Assembly (NCBI GenBank): GCA_964539395.1
Contig: CAZIIU010000023.1
Location: 1-48,076, forward strand
Source: M55B112 sp964539395
GTDB taxonomy: Bacteria > Bacteroidota > Bacteroidia > Bacteroidales > GCA-2748055
Reading direction: 5' to 3'
DNA: 48,076 bases
In this document: positions 41,953 through 48,076 of the stretch, in pieces
Layout: every line of letters begins with the position of its first letter
Numbering within the stretch: position 1 is the stretch's first letter
Translations under genes and position numbers: made by a program
Notes under the pieces: generated by a model
Seen by the model: the letters and a program-made list of their open reading frames with translations, nothing else
Databases searched by the model: none
Told to the model about the DNA's origin: nothing

Positions 41953-43725
41953 TCAATCATCTGAAAAATGCTTTAACATTTCGCGGTAGGAGGAAAAAAC
42001 CTTTGCACGTGACAGGAAACCTATGTATTTCCCTTCATCCACCACAGCAATATTATACCTGCCTGAACGTGAAAACTTCCCGGCTACCTCTTCCATCTGC
42101 TCATCCAGGCTCACTGTATATTCCGGCATGAACATCAGATCCCTCACATGGGTTGTATTATAAATCTCCTGATTAAACATTATATGGCGGATATCATCAA
42201 GCTTGACGATACCGACAAATGTACCGTCCTCCTTCACAACCGGAAAAATATTCCGATGTGATTTGGTGATCACCTTCACCAGGTCTCCGAGTGTAGCCTG
42301 GGGATGAACCGTTTTAAAATTTTTCTCAACAAGGTCGCCTACATTCATCAGAAGAAGGATATTCCTGTCCTTATGGTGTGTCATAAGATCACCCCGTTTG
42401 GCAAGTTGTATGGTATAAACTGAGTTTGAAACGAAATATCTCGTGGTTGCATACGAAATGGTCGACACCAGCATTAGCGGCATAAACAACTCATATCCAC
42501 CGCTTATCTCAGCGATCATAAAAATAGAGGTGAGCGGTGCATGTATAACTCCGGCCATAACACCTGCCATACCCACCAGAGCCATATTGGTGATGGAAAC
42601 ATCAGCTCCAATCTGGTTCAGAACAATCCCGACCAATAAGCCGAGGTTCGCTCCCATAAAAAGTGAGGGAGCAAATATACCACCGATACCACCGGCAGCA
42701 AAGGTTAGTGTCGTTGCGATGGCCTTAAAGACAATGATCAATATAAAAGCCAGCAAGATCAGAAAAAAACTTGATTGCCAATTTTCATAAAGTGATCCTT
42801 CAAAAAGCGCCTGAATGTCTCCCCGCAAACTTGAATTAACAATTTCATATCCTTCTCCGTACAAGGGTGGCAGAAGGAAAATAATAACGCTCAGAATTCC
42901 TCCTGCGACCAGCAATCGTTTCCAGATGCCGTTTACTTTCTCAAAGATTTCCGAGAAGAGATTATAAACCTTTGCAAAATATACAGAAACGAATCCGGAA
43001 ATAACCCCAAGAATCAGGTAAAGATGTATCTGATCCATCTGGAACCTTTCGATAACCTGGAAAGAATAAAGCACATTTTGTCCAAGAAACAGGTAGGAAG
43101 TAAGAGCAGCAGTGGCAGAGGCTATCAACAAGGGAAGCATGGCGTACATGGTCAGATCCAGCATGAGCACCTCAATTGCAAATACGATCCCGGCGATAGG
43201 TGCTTTGAAAATAGCTGATATAACACCGGCACATGCACACGAAATCAACAGGGTTATCTCCTTGTAGCTCAGGTTGAAAAGTCGTCCAATATTAGATCCT
43301 ACAGCACCCCCGGTTGCGATCATCGGACCCTCAAGCCCGACTGATCCGCCAAAGCCGACCGTCAACACACTGGAAATAATACTTGAATAGAGATTGTGCA
43401 CACGTATGAACGCATTGTTCCTGGATATAGCAAACAGGACACCTGGTATTCCATGTCTTACCGGCTTCCTGTTGATGAATTTTATAAATATCACAGTAAG
43501 GGTTATACCGGTAATCGGTAACAGGATGATCAGAATTCTTTGGTAATCACCTTCGATTGCCTTCGACAGTGCCAGCTCAATAAAATGAACCAGGTTCTTG
43601 ATGATTACTGCCGCAATTCCAACCGCAAGTCCAACGATCGATGCAACCAGATAAAGAAACTTGTGACCCGACAAGTACTTCATCCTCAGATTACTGACCC
43701 GATCCTGAAAAGTAAAATTGCTCAT
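41953..43725 (-). CDS. ClC-family chloride channel/antiporter with a CBS pair
   Basis: The 590-residue protein has the ClC signature sequences: RHGIPGVL near residue 90 (corresponding to the GSGIP loop), GSVGLEGPMI near 127 with the gating glutamate Glu132, and GGIGGIFAPSLFMGANLG near 355. About residues 20-440 are membrane, followed by two CBS domains (about 455-585; TLGDLVKVITKSHRNIFPVV and GRYNIAVVDEGKYIGF). The gating Glu is present. At the position of the internal proton-transfer residue of ClC-ec1 I cannot decide from reading alone, so channel versus H+/Cl- exchanger remains open. Confidence 0.93.
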   Translation of the reverse strand: MSNFTFQDRVSNLRMKYLSGHKFLYLVASIVGLAVGIAAVIIKNLVHFIELALSKAIEGDYQRILIILLPITGITLTVIFIKFINRKPVRHGIPGVLFAISRNNAFIRVHNLYSSIISSVLTVGFGGSVGLEGPMIATGGAVGSNIGRLFNLSYKEITLLISCACAGVISAIFKAPIAGIVFAIEVLMLDLTMYAMLPLLIASATAALTSYLFLGQNVLYSFQVIERFQMDQIHLYLILGVISGFVSVYFAKVYNLFSEIFEKVNGIWKRLLVAGGILSVIIFLLPPLYGEGYEIVNSSLRGDIQALFEGSLYENWQSSFFLILLAFILIIVFKAIATTLTFAAGGIGGIFAPSLFMGANLGLLVGIVLNQIGADVSITNMALVGMAGVMAGVIHAPLTSIFMIAEISGGYELFMPLMLVSTISYATTRYFVSNSVYTIQLAKRGDLMTHHKDRNILLLMNVGDLVEKNFKTVHPQATLGDLVKVITKSHRNIFPVVKEDGTFVGIVKLDDIRHIMFNQEIYNTTHVRDLMFMPEYTVSLDEQMEEVAGKFSRSGRYNIAVVDEGKYIGFLSRAKVFSSYREMLKHFSDD

Positions 43726-43991
43726 TGGTGTATAAAAGTAGTATTTCTGAATTAGCTTTTACAGTTAATACTGTGATTTTTTTTTCAATCAACAAAAAGG
43801 AAAGCTGGATCTGAATCTGTTCAATCCTGCAACTATTTCGTTTGCCGTGCATATGACTTATTTCAGTTATTTGGGTCTGTCACGACATTATTTGCTATAT
43901 TCACATGCATTATTTTCATTTAAAACAAACAATTTGGCACGGTTTTTCGTATATATATTATTGTCAAGGGGTTAATAAAACGCAAAGTGAA

Positions 43992-45509
43992 TTGACATTT
44001 AAAGGGAACATACCGGTTATATATATGTTGATGTGTTTGCAGTGTACAACAGGGACATTGGGACAATCCCCGCCTGATCTTCCGGAAAAGCCTCGTATTC
44101 GCTATGTTTCAGTAGACACAATCACAGGAAAAACCATCATTGATTGGGAAATGAGTCAAACTCCAATGTTAAGATCATACAAGATATATACACTCGATAT
44201 AACCACGTATCCGGTAACCGGAGAATTACTTGATTCTGTACCGGCAGAGACACTATCCTATTCCTATGAAGCAGCACATCATAATCCCTATATCTATACG
44301 GTAACCGCGGTTGACCAGTCAGGTAACGAGAGTTTGCTAAGCGGAGATTATCACAAATCAGTTCACCTGGATATACAATATGACTCCTGTAGCAGTACCA
44401 TGCTGCTTCAATGGAATAAATATATCGGATGGAAGAATAACCTCACAGGTTTCCGGGTTTATACGAAAGGAGAAGATGATGATTTCGAAAAGCTTGTACG
44501 GTTGGATACTAGCACAGTATCTTTTATCCATGAAGGGATTGAAGAGAACCGTACCTATCAATATGTCATTGAAGCATATGATAGTCAGGGACACACCTCT
44601 TACTCAAATACCCGCGGGTATTATACCTACATGCCCCCGCCACCTGAATTTATCAATCTCAATTATGTATCTGTTCTTGATGAACGTACCGTGGAGATAT
44701 CCTTTTCAGCAGATCTTTCAGGTGAAGTCAACGATTTCCAGGTTTCGAGATCAGGTTCCCCGGAAGGTATTTTTACACCTGTGCAATCACTTTATGATGT
44801 AAGCGAGTCAACCATTCAGATCACAGATAATATTGTTACACGAGGGGAACAGTTTTATTATAGAGTTGAGGCACTTAACAGCTGTTTCCAGCCAATTGCC
44901 TCTTCCAACCTGGGGAACAATATCTTTGTGAACGGCTCGACAGAAGGTTCACTGGTTAAACTTGAATGGACCCCGTATTTGGAGTTTTCAACCGGATTGT
45001 CAAATTATTCAGTGTACAGAAAAAACAGATATGGTGAATATGAAATTGTCGCGACACTGCCAGATGATGCCGTGAGCTTTACTGAGGATATAAGCTATAC
45101 CGGCACCTCAGAAATATCCGGTCAGATAAGCTATTTCATTGAAGCGCATGAGTATGGGACAAATCCATTGGGGATTGCAGGAACCAGCAGATCAAATGAA
45201 ACTGTGGTAAATGTGGAGACAAAGGTATGGGTTCCGAATGCTTTTTCACCCAATGGTGATGATAAGAATGAATTATTTTATCCTGTAATGGACTTTATTC
45301 CGAAGGAATACAAAATGTATATTTTTGACCGCACAGGTAAGGTATTATTCCACTCAACTGATCCGGTAAGAGGATGGGACGGAACCCTGAACGGGACAGG
45401 CAGAGCAAGAGAAGGTGTCTATGTGTACCACATTGAATACCTGTCTTATAATGGTGTTCGACAGGTAAAGACGGGTAATCTTACATTGGTTTATCCTGGT
45501 TCACATTAG
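43992..45509 (+). CDS. T9SS-exported fibronectin-III-like protein with a type B sorting domain
   Basis: The protein ends in the gliding-motility-associated C-terminal domain used as a type B signal by the type IX secretion system: VWVPNAFSPNGDDKNELFYP, MYIFDRTGKVLFHS, GWDGTLNG and GVYVYHIEY, over the last 95 residues. The middle is built of three or four fibronectin-III-like modules of about 90 residues. The longest frame begins at 43905, but a signal peptide (NIPVIYMLMCLQCTTGTLGQ) appears only after 38 residues, so I prefer the TTG at 43992, which starts MTFKGNIPV; this leaves 505 residues. AT-rich promoter-like sequence lies between the two starts. It should be secreted or displayed on the cell surface. 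Ligand unknown. Confidence 0.85.
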   Translation: MTFKGNIPVIYMLMCLQCTTGTLGQSPPDLPEKPRIRYVSVDTITGKTIIDWEMSQTPMLRSYKIYTLDITTYPVTGELLDSVPAETLSYSYEAAHHNPYIYTVTAVDQSGNESLLSGDYHKSVHLDIQYDSCSSTMLLQWNKYIGWKNNLTGFRVYTKGEDDDFEKLVRLDTSTVSFIHEGIEENRTYQYVIEAYDSQGHTSYSNTRGYYTYMPPPPEFINLNYVSVLDERTVEISFSADLSGEVNDFQVSRSGSPEGIFTPVQSLYDVSESTIQITDNIVTRGEQFYYRVEALNSCFQPIASSNLGNNIFVNGSTEGSLVKLEWTPYLEFSTGLSNYSVYRKNRYGEYEIVATLPDDAVSFTEDISYTGTSEISGQISYFIEAHEYGTNPLGIAGTSRSNETVVNVETKVWVPNAFSPNGDDKNELFYPVMDFIPKEYKMYIFDRTGKVLFHSTDPVRGWDGTLNGTGRAREGVYVYHIEYLSYNGVRQVKTGNLTLVYPGSH

Positions 45510-45697
45510 GTGTCGGAACTCCCGACAACCCATGATGCTGCCACGCCGGTTATCAACTGCTTTTCGTGGTGACCCTGTTTTGTAACCAGGAAATTATTCC
45601 GGTGATTTCGGTTAAACAAGCATGGTATCAACAAATACACACTTTAATAAATGATTCTAATTAACTAATTTTACAAATTCACAGAAACGCAGGCGAA

Positions 45698-47920
45698 ATG
45701 GAAGAGCAGATTTCAACAGAACAAGTGCAAATTCAGGAGGTTTTAGAAGCCATCATTCGTAACTGCGCGCACTGCAAGACCAAAAAGGATCAGGAGTTGA
45801 TCATGCGGGCATTTCGAATGGCCAATGAAGCTCATAAGGGTATGCGCCGTAAATCAGGTGAAGCCTTCATCATGCACCCCCTGTCGGTTGCACGCATTGT
45901 TGCTGAAGAGATCGGAATGGGAGTAACATCCATTATCAGTGCAATCCTGCACGATGTAGTGGAAGATACAGAATTAACAATTGAGAATATAGAAAATGCC
46001 TTTGGCAAAAAGATTGCGACGATAGTTGAGGGATTAACAAAAATATCCGGAGTATTCGATAAGGAATCAAATTCGCTGCAGGCTGAAAATTTCAGAAAGA
46101 TGTTGCTTACCCTTTCGGAAGACGTCAGGGTCATCATCATCAAACTAGCCGACAGGCTGCACAACATGCGTACGCTTGATTCCCTTTCACGCGACAAACA
46201 GGTAAAGATTGCCGGGGAAACCATCTATCTTTATGCACCCCTGGCCCACAGACTTGGCCTCTACAATATTAAGACAGAAATGGAGGATCTCAGTTTGAGA
46301 TACCGGTACCCTGAAGTGTACAATGAAATCAGTGAAAAGATCGCTCTTTCAGAGAAGAAGAGGAACCAGCTCATCAACCATTTTTCCATTCCAATCATTT
46401 CCAGGCTGGATGAGAATGGATTCAAATTTGATATATCAGGCAGGTCAAAATCAATCTATTCCATCTATCAGAAGATGCAGCAAAAGAATATATCATTTGA
46501 AGAGATCTACGATCTGTTTGCCATAAGGATCGTTTTCATACCAAAACCCAACATCCCGGAAAAAACACAATGCTGGGATATATACTCAAACATTACGGAT
46601 ATATACCCCCCAAAACCCGATCGCATCCGTGACTGGGTCTCCACTCCGAAGGCCAATGGTTATGAAGCTTTGCATACAACAGTTATGGGACCCAACGGAA
46701 AATGGATGGAGGTACAAATCAGATCAAAGCGTATGGATGAAATTGCAGAGCGGGGTTTTGCTGCTCACTGGAAGTATAAGAGTCTGGGTGCACAGGAGAC
46801 GGAACTGGACAAATGGATTAAGAGTATCAGGAAAATGCTGGAACAGCCGAATTCCGATGCAATGGAATTCCTTGATGATTTCAAAATGAACCTGTTTGCC
46901 TCCGAAATTATGGTTTTTACACCAAAAGGGCATATAGTAACCCTGCCAGCCGGAGCCACTGCACTTGACTTCGCCTATGAGATTCACTCTGAAATCGGGA
47001 ACAGGGCAATTGGGGCAAAAGTGAATCATAAACTTATGCCTCTGAATGCAAAGCTTGCCAGTGGTGACCAGGTAGAAATCCTTACAGCTGAGGGAAGAAA
47101 GCCCTCTCTTGACTGGAATGATTTTGCAACTACCCTGAAGGCCAAATCGGCTATAAAGACCGCTCTAAAAGCTGATAAGAGGGACCGTATCGAGGTGGGA
47201 AAAAAGATACTGGAAGATGAATTGAAGAAAATGAACCTAACTCCAAGTAGCCGCGTATTCAAGAAGATTCTTCCAGCTTATGAATCGACAAACAAGGATC
47301 AGTTGTACTCCAAGATCGGTGCCGGAATGGTTCAGCTCAACAACCTGAAAGACATTCTCAGCAAGAATACCAAAAACAAGTGGGTCAGGGTATGGGACCT
47401 CTCCCTGGGGCGCCCGGCTGTAAAACCGAAATCCGATGCTGAACATGCTTACGACGACAAAGGGAGGTTGCTTCTGAAAGAAAATATTGATGATAAACAG
47501 ACCTATGAACTGGCAGAATGCTGTAACCCGATCCCCGGAGATGAAGTGATCGGAGAGAAGCGTGAAGACGGTATGATCACCGTGCACCGCACAGACTGCA
47601 GCGATGCAATCAAAATCATGTCTTCACAGGGCGATATGCTCGTAACTGTTTCGTGGACCCAACACAAGGTATTGTCTTATCTTGCGAGGATCCATCTGAG
47701 CGGGTGGGACCGGTTTGGTGTATATAACAGTATCACCCATACCATTGCACAGGAATTCAACATATCCATGAGAACGATTAACCTGCATGGACACGATGGA
47801 ATTTTTGACGGAACCATCGACCTGTATGTACATAATACCAGCGACCTGAATAACCTGATCATGAACCTGGTAAAACTAAAAGGCGTGGAATCGGTTCACC
47901 GGGTCGAGATCAAGGATTAG
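45698..47920 (+). CDS. Bifunctional (p)ppGpp synthetase/hydrolase, RelA/SpoT family
   Basis: The 740-residue Rel-type protein controls the stringent response. The N-terminal HD hydrolase is intact, with IMHPLSVARI near residue 60, ILHDVVEDT near 86 and KLADRLHNMRTL near 148. The synthetase domain has GRSKSIYSIYQKMQ near 247, YDLFAIRIVF, GYEALHTTVMGP near 323 and EVQIRSKRMDEIAE. A TGS domain (VFTPKGHIVTLPAGATALDFAY, about 405-465), a cysteine-containing linker (ELAECCNPIPGDEV near 605) and a C-terminal ACT domain complete it. Both enzymatic domains look functional, so it probably makes and degrades (p)ppGpp. It is transcribed alone, 188 bp after the T9SS protein gene. Confidence 0.94.
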   Translation: MEEQISTEQVQIQEVLEAIIRNCAHCKTKKDQELIMRAFRMANEAHKGMRRKSGEAFIMHPLSVARIVAEEIGMGVTSIISAILHDVVEDTELTIENIENAFGKKIATIVEGLTKISGVFDKESNSLQAENFRKMLLTLSEDVRVIIIKLADRLHNMRTLDSLSRDKQVKIAGETIYLYAPLAHRLGLYNIKTEMEDLSLRYRYPEVYNEISEKIALSEKKRNQLINHFSIPIISRLDENGFKFDISGRSKSIYSIYQKMQQKNISFEEIYDLFAIRIVFIPKPNIPEKTQCWDIYSNITDIYPPKPDRIRDWVSTPKANGYEALHTTVMGPNGKWMEVQIRSKRMDEIAERGFAAHWKYKSLGAQETELDKWIKSIRKMLEQPNSDAMEFLDDFKMNLFASEIMVFTPKGHIVTLPAGATALDFAYEIHSEIGNRAIGAKVNHKLMPLNAKLASGDQVEILTAEGRKPSLDWNDFATTLKAKSAIKTALKADKRDRIEVGKKILEDELKKMNLTPSSRVFKKILPAYESTNKDQLYSKIGAGMVQLNNLKDILSKNTKNKWVRVWDLSLGRPAVKPKSDAEHAYDDKGRLLLKENIDDKQTYELAECCNPIPGDEVIGEKREDGMITVHRTDCSDAIKIMSSQGDMLVTVSWTQHKVLSYLARIHLSGWDRFGVYNSITHTIAQEFNISMRTINLHGHDGIFDGTIDLYVHNTSDLNNLIMNLVKLKGVESVHRVEIKD

Positions 47921-48076
47921 GCCGGAGGACAAAGTAAAGATAAATCACATACTATTCAATAACGTCTCCACAAGTATTACTTTTAAAGGAAAATCGATTC
48001 GAGATTTCTTACCCGGGCAAGCCAGGGCCAACGCATATAAAAGTTTGAAAACGAACTGGTATTAACAATTTCAGCG
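47921..48076. other. Right edge of window, no recognisable gene
   Basis: The last 156 bases after the RelA/SpoT gene contain no start codon followed by a convincing frame. A plus-strand frame is open for about 45 codons up to a TAA near 48066 but has no start codon outside the upstream gene and no resemblance that I recognise. Confidence 0.4.

Noticed and set aside
47930..48066. Open plus-strand frame at the right edge
   Set aside because: No start codon outside the RelA/SpoT gene and no resemblance to a known protein.

Overview
The window is chromosomal DNA of a member of the Bacteroidota, most likely an anaerobic Bacteroidales/Marinilabiliales-type organism. The evidence is a protein with a type B type-IX-secretion sorting domain, the gldI-like FKBP / DHH phosphoesterase / ndk and dciA-like / recF / TPR / ribH neighbourhoods, a DUF349 protein, AddAB-type recombination nucleases, and Bacteroidota-style TAnnTTTG promoter elements in front of several genes. 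Shine-Dalgarno sequences are rare. There is no phage, insertion sequence, CRISPR array or rRNA; one tRNA gene sits at the left edge.

Layout. 1-8 kb: tRNA-Arg(UCU), asnA, a remnant of an aconitase/isopropylmalate-dehydratase small subunit, an MFS transporter, a metallo-beta-lactamase-fold hydrolase divergent from an RsmI-like methyltransferase, two FKBP lipoproteins, a DHH phosphoesterase and ndk. 8-17.6 kb: housekeeping genes (dciA-like, recF, TPR membrane protein, ribH, yidC, pyrG, DUF349 protein, trmD). 17.6-25 kb: an addB-like / radical SAM / addA-like group. 25-31 kb: an outer-membrane protein, mnmA with a long internal insertion, an Fe-S-type cysH (APS reductase), a MurU-like nucleotidyltransferase, an unlisted 45-codon Cys4 mini-gene and an AmgK-like kinase fused to a RapZ C-terminal domain. 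31.4-38.6 kb: a complete aprBA-qmoABC cluster. 39-48 kb: a CNNM/CorC-type membrane protein, a sulfotransferase, an MscS channel, a ClC channel with CBS domains, a T9SS-exported fibronectin-like protein and a long RelA/SpoT protein.

The standout is the aprBA-qmoABC cluster. It encodes the dissimilatory adenylylsulfate reductase and its quinone-interacting membrane partner, with cofactor-binding cysteines and active-site regions visibly intact. This is the APS/sulfite step of dissimilatory sulfate reduction, or of sulfite oxidation in reverse, and it is not part of the usual Bacteroidota gene set. Neither sat nor dsr genes lie in the window, so the direction of flow cannot be read here. An assimilatory-type APS reductase (cysH) lies about 3.4 kb beyond qmoC and a sulfotransferase about 1.8 kb upstream of aprB, giving a sulfur-themed neighbourhood.

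A second theme is intergenic tandem repeats: four unrelated arrays with units of 57, 42, 20 and 27 bp fill gaps near trmD, mnmA, the murU/amgK pair and the apr promoter. A third is cell-wall recycling: the MurU-like and AmgK-RapZ genes probably convert MurNAc to UDP-MurNAc. All functions are inferred from reading the translated sequence; no database search was run.
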